Source: Clostridiales bacterium (GTDB taxonomy: Bacteria; Bacillota; Clostridia; Lachnospirales; Lachnospiraceae). Taken from it: a DNA stretch of 59,049 nt. The stretch is taken from assembly GCA_018372435.1 (NCBI GenBank), contig JAHAJA010000027.1, positions 1-59,049 of the forward strand, read 5' to 3'. Shown piece after piece: positions 15,944 to 24,823 of the stretch. Under the pieces are notes generated by a model. It worked only from the letters and a program-made list of their open reading frames with translations, was not told where the DNA came from and did no database searches. Position 1 is the first letter of the stretch. Every line of letters starts with the position of its first letter. The position numbers and the translations under genes were made by a program.

Positions 15944-18900
15944 ATGAACGTACAAAATGTTAATGCCCAGGTATCTGGTGCGGGGGCGGTATCTTCAAAG
16001 TCGGATAATGATACTCTCTTGTCATTAGGAAAAAAGGGAGATGAGATTGAAGGGGTAATAACAAGCGTTTCGGATCAGATTTCCATAAGCTTTAATGGGA
16101 AAGAAGTGAATGTTCCCAAATCGTCAGTGCAAGGTGCCACGGAAGGTGCAATTAAGAAGTTTAAGATAATGGATATATCCGCTACGAGTGTTGTTCTTAA
16201 AGAAGTGGGAATCAATAAAGAGGCTGCTAAGAATATACAAGTGTATTGTACTAAGGTAGAAGCAGATCAGACTGCTTTTAATAAAAGATTAGAAGAAGCA
16301 GCTGAGAATAAAGAGGAAGAGCCAGTAGAGGATTTGGAAGATACTGCAAATCGAATAACTGGTAATGATAGTGAAGACCTTGATACAGAAGGTTATGATT
16401 ACAAACGATTTGAATTAGAGCGTTTAGAACGTGCGTTAAGTCGTATTAAAGAGCAGAGAACGGAAAAGGAACACAATGTTGAGAAACAGATAGAAAACAA
16501 CAAAGAGTTTAAAGAAGATGTAGAGAAGATTGCAAAACATATATTGAAATCCACCCCTTATGCAGACCAAATTATTGAGAGACTTGAGAATAGTGATTTA
16601 CCAATTACAGAAGCTAATATATCTAAGATATTAAGTGGTATGAATCTGGCTGAGACAATTCCAAATCTATCAGGTGAATCGTTTGAGTATATGATTGACA
16701 ATGAATTAGATCTTACCATTGGTAATGTATATAAGGCAAGTTATAGTGCGTATCGGAAGAATAATGAGGAATTATCAGATCAAGATTTCGAAGCATTGAA
16801 AGGTCAGGTAGATGGGGTTATTGCAGATGCTGGCTATGAAGTTACAGACGAAACTAGAAATCAAGCAAAATGGATTCTTGATAATAAATTACCACTAACT
16901 AAAGAGACCCTTAATAAATTAAATGATCTTACGACATTAAAAGATACGTATAGTTCGTCTTTTGTTCTGGACCAGATAATTCATACGATGGAACAAGGTA
17001 ATGCGATAGAAGATACAGTGCTTACGAAAGAAAGTACTGATGATATGAAGAAGTTAATAGAGGATATTAAGTCAATAACGGATCAGGCCATTGTTCAAAC
17101 TACAAAGAAGTATGAGGGTAAAGAGATAACCGTAGAACTTCTTAAGATGGAGCAAGAACAGATTAACCAAGCTTTTGTTGCAACAGAGGCTAACAAGGAT
17201 ACAGATAAGAGTAGTAATCCTGTGATTATTGAAACTGGTGCAGCAGTGGTGGGTGAGATTGATATTAAGGCAGTTGAGGCAAAACGTCAATTGGAAGAGA
17301 TTCGATTGAAGATGACAGTAGAATCTGGACAAAAGATGGCGGCCAAAGGAATTGATATTAATACAACGGAGCTTGAAAAAGTAGTCGAAGAGCTTCGTAA
17401 CATAGAAGATGAGTATTATAAGAACTTATTAAGAGAAAGTGGAACACGGCAGACGTCTGAGAATATAGCCATTCTTCGTGATACAACACAAAAGGTAAAT
17501 GAATTAAAGTGGATGCCAAGTAATCTACTAGCGGATACCTTTACCAGTAGAGCAAGTGCTACAATTGATTCTTTACATGAAGCAGGACTAAACTGCCAGA
17601 CTAGACTTGCCACCGCGAATGAATCTTATGAGACGTTAATGACGGCACCTAGACAGGATATGGGTGATTCGATACAAAAAGCATTCAAGAATAGTATGAC
17701 AGATATCTTAGATTCGTTAGCTATGGAAGATACAGTAGCTAATCAAAGAGCCATTAGAATGCTTGGTTACAGTGGTATGGAGATAACGGAAGAAAACATA
17801 ACGACCATGAAGGAATATGATGAAAAAGTAAATTACTTACTTAAAAATCTTACCCCTTCTGTAACGATGGATTTCATTCGTGAGAATAAAAACCCAATTG
17901 ATATACCACTGGATACTTTAAATGAAGAGATTAAACAGTTAAAGGCTGAGAACGGAATATCAGAGGAAGATGGATATGCTAGATATCTTCGGAAGTTAGA
18001 AAAGCAAGATGGAATTACAGGTAGCGAAAGAGATGCGTATATTGGTATCTATCGTTTGTTACATAATGTTGAGAAAACAGATGGTGCTGCGATAGGTTCT
18101 TTAGTAAGAAGTGGACGGGACATAACACTTGGGAATCTTCTTACAGAGGTTAGAACGAAGAAAACAGGCAATATGAATAAGCTAATAGACGACTCTTTTG
18201 GGATGTTATCTGACATAAACTATAAAACAGATTCTATTACAACACAGATTGACAAAGGATTTGGAACTGAGGAGTCCGAAGAAAGTAATAGCAAGGGGGC
18301 TGAAGCTACTACCAATTATAATCAGATGGTATTACAAGATATTCTTGCTAGTATTTCGCCGTCACAGGTTAAGTGTATAGTAGAGAATGAGGAGTGGTCT
18401 AACCTCTCATTAGAGAAACTGCGTGATAAGCTTAATGAGCAACCAGAAGATGAAAACATCAAACAGGAATATTACGAAGAGCAAGTACAAGAGATCCGCG
18501 ATTTAGCGGAGAATAGTAATGAGGCAATTAAGTTTCTAACCGATCAGAATGTTCCGGTAAGTATTCAATCAATTAGGCAAGCACAAATTCTACTTAATCC
18601 TAGCGCTAGCTTGTATAAGCAAATCTTAAACAATGCGAAGGATTTGGATAAATCAACTATAGATACAGATGATTATACGAGTGAAGAACGAGTAGAAGAA
18701 GCATTTGCTTCTATTACAGATACATTTGAAGATAGAGAAAGTTTACAAACTGGATTATCTGATTTTGCAAGGGTTGCGGATACCGTATTAAGTAGCCAAA
18801 TAAGTAGTCCAGATGTTAATGCAAAACAAGTTGATTCACTTTTGTTATTACGTGGTGCAATTAAGTTATCTGCTACATTAAACCGCAATGAGTATTATGA

Positions 18901-19324
18901 TATACCAATTAAAGTTGGTGATAGTATTACGAATATATCCTTAACGGTATTAAATAATACAGGAAAACAAGATAGTAAAGTAACGATGTCAGTACAATCA
19001 GATCGCTATGGAACAATAGAAGCAGAGTTTAAAGTACGTAATAGAGAAGCAAAAGGACTTATCTTGTGCGATAATCAGGAAGCAAATGAGATGGTTAAGA
19101 GTAATATCGGAATTATTGCAGACAGCTTGGAGAAACAAAACATAGCACTTAGCCAGATGGATCTTGGAGTTGAAAAACTGAATAGCCAGTCTTATAAATC
19201 AAAGGGACTTACGTTAAATCAAGATGCTAAGGCTGAGGCTGAAACAGAAAACGTTACAACAAAAGAACTATATCAGGTTGCAAAATCCTTTGTTATATTA
19301 GTCAAGAGAATGGAACAAGGATAA
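15944..19324 (+). CDS. Large helical protein with FliK-like C-terminus (DUF6240-like)
   Basis: An 1126-residue soluble, Glu/Lys/Asn-rich protein before flagellin. The N-terminus (about 22-90) is a small beta domain (GDEIEGVITSVSDQISISF). Residues about 105-960 are almost entirely helical and contain at least six degenerate units, each with a helix, a short turn reading like PIT, PLT, DIT or PVS, and a second helix. Examples lie near 219-233, 315-330, 612-626, 725-738 and 870-885. Residues about 980-1085 resemble the FliK hook-length domain: a beta strand pair (VTMSVQSDRYGTIEAEFKV), then a helix with LEKQNIALSQMDLGVEKL. No signal peptide or membrane segment is present. The ATG was chosen over a GTG at 15935 because of AGAGGTG spacing. 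I recall similar Lachnospiraceae proteins filed as DUF6240. A hook-ruler or flagellar export role is inferred from context and the C-terminus. Confidence 0.6.
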   Translation: MNVQNVNAQVSGAGAVSSKSDNDTLLSLGKKGDEIEGVITSVSDQISISFNGKEVNVPKSSVQGATEGAIKKFKIMDISATSVVLKEVGINKEAAKNIQVYCTKVEADQTAFNKRLEEAAENKEEEPVEDLEDTANRITGNDSEDLDTEGYDYKRFELERLERALSRIKEQRTEKEHNVEKQIENNKEFKEDVEKIAKHILKSTPYADQIIERLENSDLPITEANISKILSGMNLAETIPNLSGESFEYMIDNELDLTIGNVYKASYSAYRKNNEELSDQDFEALKGQVDGVIADAGYEVTDETRNQAKWILDNKLPLTKETLNKLNDLTTLKDTYSSSFVLDQIIHTMEQGNAIEDTVLTKESTDDMKKLIEDIKSITDQAIVQTTKKYEGKEITVELLKMEQEQINQAFVATEANKDTDKSSNPVIIETGAAVVGEIDIKAVEAKRQLEEIRLKMTVESGQKMAAKGIDINTTELEKVVEELRNIEDEYYKNLLRESGTRQTSENIAILRDTTQKVNELKWMPSNLLADTFTSRASATIDSLHEAGLNCQTRLATANESYETLMTAPRQDMGDSIQKAFKNSMTDILDSLAMEDTVANQRAIRMLGYSGMEITEENITTMKEYDEKVNYLLKNLTPSVTMDFIRENKNPIDIPLDTLNEEIKQLKAENGISEEDGYARYLRKLEKQDGITGSERDAYIGIYRLLHNVEKTDGAAIGSLVRSGRDITLGNLLTEVRTKKTGNMNKLIDDSFGMLSDINYKTDSITTQIDKGFGTEESEESNSKGAEATTNYNQMVLQDILASISPSQVKCIVENEEWSNLSLEKLRDKLNEQPEDENIKQEYYEEQVQEIRDLAENSNEAIKFLTDQNVPVSIQSIRQAQILLNPSASLYKQILNNAKDLDKSTIDTDDYTSEERVEEAFASITDTFEDRESLQTGLSDFARVADTVLSSQISSPDVNAKQVDSLLLLRGAIKLSATLNRNEYYDIPIKVGDSITNISLTVLNNTGKQDSKVTMSVQSDRYGTIEAEFKVRNREAKGLILCDNQEANEMVKSNIGIIADSLEKQNIALSQMDLGVEKLNSQSYKSKGLTLNQDAKAEAETENVTTKELYQVAKSFVILVKRMEQG

Positions 19325-19487
19325 GAATGCGCTTTGTATGCATAGTTGTTGTTATGAAGAATTACGCACAATAATGATGTTACTAAGAATAAAGATAAAT
19401 ACCAAGTAAAAATAAAAAATAAATAATAAATAATAAAAAATACGAAATGCAAAATAAATACGAAATAAGAGAGGACATGGTAGTAAA

Positions 19488-20867
19488 ATGAGAATTAACC
19501 ATAACATTTCAGCAATTAAGGCAAATATGCACCTTAATTCTACTAATTCTAAGATGGATAAAAGTTTAGAGAGGTTATCTTCCGGTTTTAAAATTAACCG
19601 TGCAGCAGACGATGCTGCTGGCATGGCGATTTCACAAAAGATGAGAACACAAATAGCAGGTCTTGAGAAAGCCTCTAATAATGCTTCCGATGGTATTTCT
19701 GTTATTCAAACTGCAGAAGGTGCATTATCTGAAGTTGGTGCTATGTTACAAAGAATGAGAGAACTAGCGGTACAAGCTTCTAATGGTACGAATACAGAAT
19801 CAGATAGGAAAGCCGTTCAAAAGGAAATTGATCAGTTGAATGAAGAAATCCAAAGAATATCCGATACCACAGAATTTAATACGAAGAAGTTATTAAACGG
19901 TGATATCGATAGAAAATCATATAGTAGTGATTCAAAGGTAAATCTTGTGTCCTTATCGGATTCCGTAGGTGTAGGATCTTATGAGGTTGAAGTTACACAG
20001 TTACCTGAACAGACAACAGCAACGGGTACGTCTGCACTTACTGGTGGCAAAGCAGGTACTTTTTGTTTGAATGGTGAAGAAGTTGAAATCTTAGATACAG
20101 ATACACCGGATCAAATCTTTGAAAAGATTCGTGATCTTGGAGATTCAATGAATATTGAAGTGACTAAAAATGGAACAGCTCCAAATCAAACATTAAAATT
20201 TACTAGTGAAGAATATGGTAAAGACTATAAAATTGAAGTACATTGTAGTAATACAGAGTTAGAGACTAGTTTAGGTTTGACTGGAATGACAGTTACACAA
20301 GGTAAAAATGCAGAAATCAAGCCTATTTCAGGATTTAATGCTACAGCTACGATGTCTACATCTGGTAAAGACATAACAATTACAGATCAAAATGGGTTTA
20401 GTATGAAGATCGAAGTGGATGCAAAAGCTACTATTACTGGAGATGCTATTAAGATTGATGTATTATCATCTGGTCCTATGATGCTACAAATTGGTGCTAA
20501 TGAAGGACAAACAATGGAAGTAAGAATACCACAAGTTACACCAAAAACATTAGGTATCGATAATGTAAATATGACTACACAAGAGGGTGCGGAGAAAGCA
20601 ATTACACAACTAGATAGCGCTATTACAGAAGTATCTGCTATTCGTGCCAAATTAGGTGCTTACCAAAATCGTTTAGAGCATTCAATTGCAAACCTTGATA
20701 CAACTGGTGAAAACATGACAGAAGCATTATCAAGAGTTGAAGATACAGATATGGCTGAAGAGATGGCTCAATATACACAGATGCAAGTGTTATCACAGGC
20801 GGGTACTTCTATGCTTGCACAAGCGAATCAACGTCCACAAACAATACTTTCATTACTTCAAGGTTAA
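19488..20867 (+). CDS. Flagellin
   Basis: A 459-residue flagellar filament subunit, exported by the flagellar type III system, so no signal peptide. The conserved N-terminal D0/D1 region covers about 1-165 (MRINHNISAIKANM, LERLSSGFKINRAADDAAGM). The C-terminal D1/D0 covers about 375-459 (SRVEDTDMAEEM, LAQANQRPQTILSLLQG). The middle is variable and surface-exposed. The SD is GAGAGGA, 12 bases before the ATG, which is rather long. A-rich sequence (about 19405-19470) lies upstream with repeated TACGAAAT units that resemble the sigma-28 -10, but the -35 is unclear. fliS follows after 20 bases. Confidence 0.97.
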   Translation: MRINHNISAIKANMHLNSTNSKMDKSLERLSSGFKINRAADDAAGMAISQKMRTQIAGLEKASNNASDGISVIQTAEGALSEVGAMLQRMRELAVQASNGTNTESDRKAVQKEIDQLNEEIQRISDTTEFNTKKLLNGDIDRKSYSSDSKVNLVSLSDSVGVGSYEVEVTQLPEQTTATGTSALTGGKAGTFCLNGEEVEILDTDTPDQIFEKIRDLGDSMNIEVTKNGTAPNQTLKFTSEEYGKDYKIEVHCSNTELETSLGLTGMTVTQGKNAEIKPISGFNATATMSTSGKDITITDQNGFSMKIEVDAKATITGDAIKIDVLSSGPMMLQIGANEGQTMEVRIPQVTPKTLGIDNVNMTTQEGAEKAITQLDSAITEVSAIRAKLGAYQNRLEHSIANLDTTGENMTEALSRVEDTDMAEEMAQYTQMQVLSQAGTSMLAQANQRPQTILSLLQG

Positions 20868-20887
20868 TAGTCATATGAAAGGAACGC

Positions 20888-21376
20888 GTGTATAATATGA
20901 ATAATGAAGATTTAAAGGCATTTACAACAAGAATAACCCAGGCTAATGGGAGCGAACTTGTGGTAATTGTCTATGAGATTATATTGAAAGATATAGAGAA
21001 TGCCAAAGAAGCGTTTGGCGCTCAGGATCATGCTACGTTTACACGCGATGTGAACCATGCAATAAAATTTGTGAATGAACTAATTAATACATTAGATTTT
21101 GGGTATTCAATTTCTTACGATTTAATGCAGTTATACCTATATTGTAACAAACAACTTATCCAAACAACCTTAAAGAATGAGTTGGAACCTCTTGAAAGTG
21201 CATCTAAAGTCCTTACAAGTTTACTTAAGGGATTTATTGACGTTGCAGGACAAGATGAGGGAGGACCCCTTATGAGCAATACGCAACAAGTGTATGCTGG
21301 ATTAACTTATGGGAAGGGTTCCTTGAATGAGATGTATATAGATCCGAATCAAGCATCTCGAGGATTTCGCGCATAG
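20888..21376 (+). CDS. fliS: FliS-like flagellin chaperone
   Basis: A 162-residue helical protein of the FliS type, which caps the flagellin C-terminus in the cytoplasm before export. Evidence is the helical pattern, ELVVIVYEIILKDIENAKEA and NELINTLDFGYSISYDLMQLYLYCNKQLI, and its place 20 bases after flagellin. It is longer than many FliS (about 125-135), with an extra C-terminal tail after about residue 125. The start could be the GTG at 20888 (AAAGGA four bases upstream) or the ATG at 20897 (13 bases from the same SD). I keep the GTG, with doubt. Confidence 0.8.
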   Translation: MYNMNNEDLKAFTTRITQANGSELVVIVYEIILKDIENAKEAFGAQDHATFTRDVNHAIKFVNELINTLDFGYSISYDLMQLYLYCNKQLIQTTLKNELEPLESASKVLTSLLKGFIDVAGQDEGGPLMSNTQQVYAGLTYGKGSLNEMYIDPNQASRGFRA

Positions 21377-21402
21377 TCGAATAGATAACATAGATAATTA
21401 CA

Positions 21403-21454
21403 AAACTCATCTCCATGTCGTAACATATATATTTGCAGAAATGGAGATGGGTTT
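21403..21454 (+). terminator. Terminator after fliS
   Basis: A 14-bp stem with one wobble, AAACTCATCTCCAT (21403-21416) with ATGGAGATGGGTTT (21441-21454). The loop is 24 nt. A T-run on the plus strand is lacking, so it may act with the next hairpin. Confidence 0.5.
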
Positions 21455-21480
21455 CAAAAACACACCTATATATAGATACA

Positions 21481-21522
21481 AAAGAAAAGGAAGTTTGCTT
21501 TGGCAAACTTCCTTTTCTTTTT
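21481..21522. terminator. Bidirectional terminator between fliS and the LacI-type gene
   Basis: A perfect 18-bp stem (21481-21498 with 21503-21520) and a 4-nt loop, with T-rich sequence on both strands. It ends both convergent transcripts. Confidence 0.85.
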
Positions 21523-21527
21523 ATGGT

Positions 21528-22571
21528 CTATACCTCATCAATTATAGTTTTTTCAGCAGTCTTTTTGGAGATTGCAGTACTTGAACAGATAGCAGTTGAG
21601 CTTCTATTAATGAATTTGGCACGTAATAACATCTTACTAATAGTAACGTTATGTACCAAACCATCTAATAACAAGAAAGCACTCTTACCTAAATCAATTC
21701 GGTCCTGTCTTACTGTAGTAAGTGGTGGGTTAAGTTGAGAGGCAATAGGAAGATCATCAAAACCAATAACACTGATGTCTTCTGGGACACGAAGTCCCAT
21801 CTTCGTTACTTCTGATATAACACCAGAAGCAATTAAATCACTTGCGCAGATAATTGCCGTAGCTCCGTTTTTTAGGAAAGTTGGAACGTGATATTTTGCA
21901 CAATCGGGAACGTAATAACCATACTCAATTAGTTCTTCATGAGGGGTTAAACCACATGATTCCATGCTTTGTACAAATGCTTGATAACGTTGTTCGGATA
22001 CCATTGAGTTTTTCGAACCATTTAAGAAAGCGATTTTCGTATGCCCAAGATCGTTTAGATGTGTAACTGCAGTATTAATACCTTCAAAACTGTCGGTTCC
22101 AACATACCCTACATGATTGTTGTTATCTATGTAGTTATCGAATAATACGGTTGGAACTGTTGTTTTATGGAGTTGTTTTACCCAGTCATCATGAAGAGCA
22201 AAACCAAGTAAAAATGCACCGCTATACCCATTCTTCAACATATAAGTATCAAACTTTTCTTGTGTCTGCATATTAAGATTGGTAGGAATAACACTTACAT
22301 CCCAGTGCCGTCTGGCTGCAGAAAGTTTAAAACCAACAATAATCTCATAACCAAACTGATCGATATTCTCATAATCCATATTTTCAATCAAGATGCACAC
22401 TTTGCGTTTTCCTTGGCTACGCATTTTCTTGGATGCATATCCCATCTCAACAGCAGTATCAAGTACTAACTGACGCATTTCGTCGCTGATATCACTAGCT
22501 CCATTAAGTCCTTTTGAAACGGTACTAACAGCTATGCCTAATTTATTGGCAATATCTTTAATAGTAGCCAT
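21528..22571 (-). CDS. LacI-family repressor, probable maltodextrin regulator
   Basis: A 347-residue LacI/GalR regulator. The N-terminal helix-turn-helix, MATIKDIANKLGIAVSTVSK, and hinge helix cover about 1-60. The periplasmic-binding-protein-like effector domain follows (about 62-335), with IAFLNGSKNSMVSEQRYQAF and DISVIGFDDLPIASQLNPPL. It would bind a maltodextrin-type sugar and leave its operator. AGGAGG lies six bases before the chosen ATG; longer readings to 22661 have no SD. It is divergent from malQ, and two TTTCGAAA-type sites lie in the shared region with a third in the amylase promoter, which suggests the target set. Its own promoter (TTGAAT, 18 bp, TATATT) carries no such site. A global CcpA role is less likely given the location. 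Confidence 0.88.
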   Translation of the reverse strand: MATIKDIANKLGIAVSTVSKGLNGASDISDEMRQLVLDTAVEMGYASKKMRSQGKRKVCILIENMDYENIDQFGYEIIVGFKLSAARRHWDVSVIPTNLNMQTQEKFDTYMLKNGYSGAFLLGFALHDDWVKQLHKTTVPTVLFDNYIDNNNHVGYVGTDSFEGINTAVTHLNDLGHTKIAFLNGSKNSMVSEQRYQAFVQSMESCGLTPHEELIEYGYYVPDCAKYHVPTFLKNGATAIICASDLIASGVISEVTKMGLRVPEDISVIGFDDLPIASQLNPPLTTVRQDRIDLGKSAFLLLDGLVHNVTISKMLLRAKFINRSSTAICSSTAISKKTAEKTIIDEV

Positions 22572-22901
22572 TTTGTCCTCCTTTTGTATTATATGATGAA
22601 TATATAATACATAATAGTGCCTATTCAAACTACGTTCTGAACAGTCACAAATAATGCGCATAAATTACAAAACACGTAATTTGGCGCCTGTACAACTCGG
22701 AATTTTATGCAATAACGCATATGCCACCTCTAAAATAGTGGTTCGGATAGTTATACTTAATGTACAAAGTATACTACCTATAAAAGCTATTTTCAATAAG
22801 TTAAAATTAATTCGTGAATATGCTAAAAATTAATGAAAAAAATTGTTGATTAAGATAGTTTAAACAATGAATTTATTATGAGAGGGTTTCAATTAATACA
22901 A

Positions 22902-22959
22902 TTGACAACCATACCAGTAAATGCTATAATTAGCGTAAGGGTTTCGAAAATTTCCGAAA
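22902..22959 (+). promoter_or_regulatory. Promoter P1 with operator, distal to malQ
   Basis: TTGACA (22902-22907), a 17-bp spacer and TATAAT (22925-22930): perfect consensus. The inverted repeat TTTCGAAAATTTCCGAAA (22942-22959) begins just after the expected start point. AAAGGAG follows at 22969-22975, but no ATG, GTG or TTG reading frame follows it, so this SD seems stranded. P1 could supply a 300-nt leader to malQ. Confidence 0.75.
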
Positions 22960-23057
22960 ATACTTTAGAAAGGAGAGTATTACATCTCTAAATATATTTT
23001 TTGATAATTCATAGTGTAAAAAATATAAATTATTATTTTTTATACAAATGTACTAGG

Positions 23058-23154
23058 TTTATAGTTGATTATGTATTTAATATAGAATTGGAAAGTAATT
23101 GTAAACAAACAAATACTATATTATGCAAAAAATAATATAAAAATTAACTATAAA
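23058..23154. repeat. Inverted repeat in the malQ leader region
   Basis: TTTATAGTTGATT (23058-23070) and AATTAACTATAAA (23142-23154) are complementary at 12 of 13 positions. A related palindrome, AACTATAGTT, lies in the P2 spacer (about 23176-23185). These may be sites of a second regulator or part of a leader fold. The rest of 22572-23247 is AT-rich and shows nothing more. Confidence 0.4.
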
Positions 23155-23168
23155 ACTTGAATGCTCTA

Positions 23169-23225
23169 TTGACAAACTATAGTTAAAGTGTTATTCTAAA
23201 TACAAGATTTCGAAACTTATCGAAA
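23169..23225 (+). promoter_or_regulatory. Promoter P2 with operator, proximal to malQ
   Basis: TTGACA (23169-23174), a 17-bp spacer and TATTCT (23192-23197). TTTCGAAACTTATCGAAA (23208-23225) starts at about +5, where a bound repressor would block early elongation. The layout repeats that of P1, so promoter plus operator are in tandem. Confidence 0.75.
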
Positions 23226-23247
23226 ATATAAGAGAGTGTAGAACAGC

Positions 23248-24747
23248 ATGGCAAAGAAAAATACAGAATTAACAAGAGGTGCTGGGTTATTATTACCAGT
23301 TAGCAGTTTACCTTCACCATACGGTATAGGTGCATTTGGTAAAGCCGGTTTTGACTTTGTGGATTTATTAGTCAAAGCAAAACAAAAATACTGGCAGGTT
23401 CTTCCGTTAGGACCAACAAGTTATGGAGACAGTCCATATCAATCATTTTCCGCATTTGCAGGGAATCCTTATTTTATAGATATTGATACACTAATAAGCG
23501 AAGGTTTGTTAGAACAATCAGAAGTAAATGAACACTTCTGGGGAGATGAGGAAGACAAAGTTGATTACGAAGCAATATACAACAGCAGGTTCGTTATTTT
23601 AAAGAAAGCATTTGAACGAAGTAATCATCAAACGACAGAGGAGTACATACAGTTTTGTAAAGAGAATAGTTATTGGATTGATGATTATAGTCTCTATATG
23701 GCGATAAAAAATCATTTTGATAACAAGGAATGGCTTCTTTGGGATGAGGATATTCGATTTAGAGAACCTAATACGGTTAAGAAGTACGAAAAAGAATTAA
23801 GTGAAGACGTGAACTTTTGGAAGTTCTGTCAATTTAAATTCTATCAACAATGGTTTAAGTTAAAAGCTTATGCAAACGAAAAAGGAATTCAAATCATTGG
23901 AGATATTCCTTTATACGTTGCAATGGATAGTTCTGATGTGTGGGTATACGGAGATTTATTCGAGTTAGATGAAAGAAAGAAACCAATTAATATTGCAGGT
24001 GTACCACCGGATTGTTTCTCGGCAACAGGACAAAGATGGGGAAATCCATTATACGACTGGGATAAGATGGAACAAGATGATTTTGACTGGTGGAGAAAGA
24101 GAATGCAGGCGTCGGCAAAACTTTATGATGTTGTCCGTATTGATCATTTCATCGGTATAGTTAGATATTTCAGAATTCCTGCTGAGTGTGAAACAGCGGA
24201 GTATGGTAAATATAAAAATGGTCCAGGTAGTAAACTAACAAAAGTAATTGTGGAATCCATTGGAGATGCAAAAATTATTGCAGAAGACCTTGGAGTAATT
24301 ATTCCATCTGTTAGAAAACTTATGGATAGTACTGGATTCCCAGGGATGAAGATTCTACAATTCGCCTTTAATAGCGGTTCTGATAATGAGTACTTGCCTC
24401 ATAATTATAGTTCTAGTAACACAGTTGTATATGGAGGCACACATGACAACCAAACTATGGTGGGTTATCTTAAAACGATAGGTAAAGGTGAAGAAGAGTA
24501 TGCTCTAGAGTATCTTGGTGTTAAAAGAAAGAAAGATATTCCTGATGCTGTTATAAAAGTAGCTTACGCAAGTAATGCGGCGGTAGCAGTTTTCCAGGTA
24601 CAAGATATTCTTAAACTAGATGATAGTGCAAGAATGAACCTTCCATCTTCCTTAGGTGGAAACTGGCAATGGAGAATGACAGAAGGCCAGTTAACTGAGG
24701 AATGTATTAAGTGGCTGAACAAATTAGCGGGTACTTACGGAAGATAA
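23248..24747 (+). CDS. malQ: 4-alpha-glucanotransferase (amylomaltase)
   Basis: A 499-residue GH77 enzyme that transfers glucan segments between maltodextrins and releases glucose in the cytoplasm. The family start, GAGLLLPVSSLPSPYGIGAFG, is present (residues 11-31). Catalytic motifs are VRIDHFIG (nucleophile Asp), IIAEDLGVI (acid Glu) and VYGGTHDNQT (Asp). The length is normal for bacterial MalQ. The SD is poor (AGAGAG about 13 bases upstream), unusual beside its neighbours. It is the first gene of a likely seven-gene unit running to 32976, and glgP follows after 76 bases. Two promoter-operator copies precede it. Confidence 0.96.
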   Translation: MAKKNTELTRGAGLLLPVSSLPSPYGIGAFGKAGFDFVDLLVKAKQKYWQVLPLGPTSYGDSPYQSFSAFAGNPYFIDIDTLISEGLLEQSEVNEHFWGDEEDKVDYEAIYNSRFVILKKAFERSNHQTTEEYIQFCKENSYWIDDYSLYMAIKNHFDNKEWLLWDEDIRFREPNTVKKYEKELSEDVNFWKFCQFKFYQQWFKLKAYANEKGIQIIGDIPLYVAMDSSDVWVYGDLFELDERKKPINIAGVPPDCFSATGQRWGNPLYDWDKMEQDDFDWWRKRMQASAKLYDVVRIDHFIGIVRYFRIPAECETAEYGKYKNGPGSKLTKVIVESIGDAKIIAEDLGVIIPSVRKLMDSTGFPGMKILQFAFNSGSDNEYLPHNYSSSNTVVYGGTHDNQTMVGYLKTIGKGEEEYALEYLGVKRKKDIPDAVIKVAYASNAAVAVFQVQDILKLDDSARMNLPSSLGGNWQWRMTEGQLTEECIKWLNKLAGTYGR

Positions 24748-24823
24748 TCATTATGGATAGTAACAGTGATGATAAATATCACGAAACCACATTAATAAAG
24801 CGAACGTTAAGGAGGAATAACTC

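Noticed and set aside
21403..21522. CRISPR or repeat array
   Set aside because: The two hairpins differ in sequence and both fit terminators; there are no regularly spaced repeats.
23040..23160. tRNA or other structured RNA in the malQ leader
   Set aside because: The AT-rich pairing is weak and no cloverleaf or known RNA core is visible.
24748..24823. Terminator between malQ and glgP
   Set aside because: No stable stem with a T-run; the genes are probably co-transcribed.
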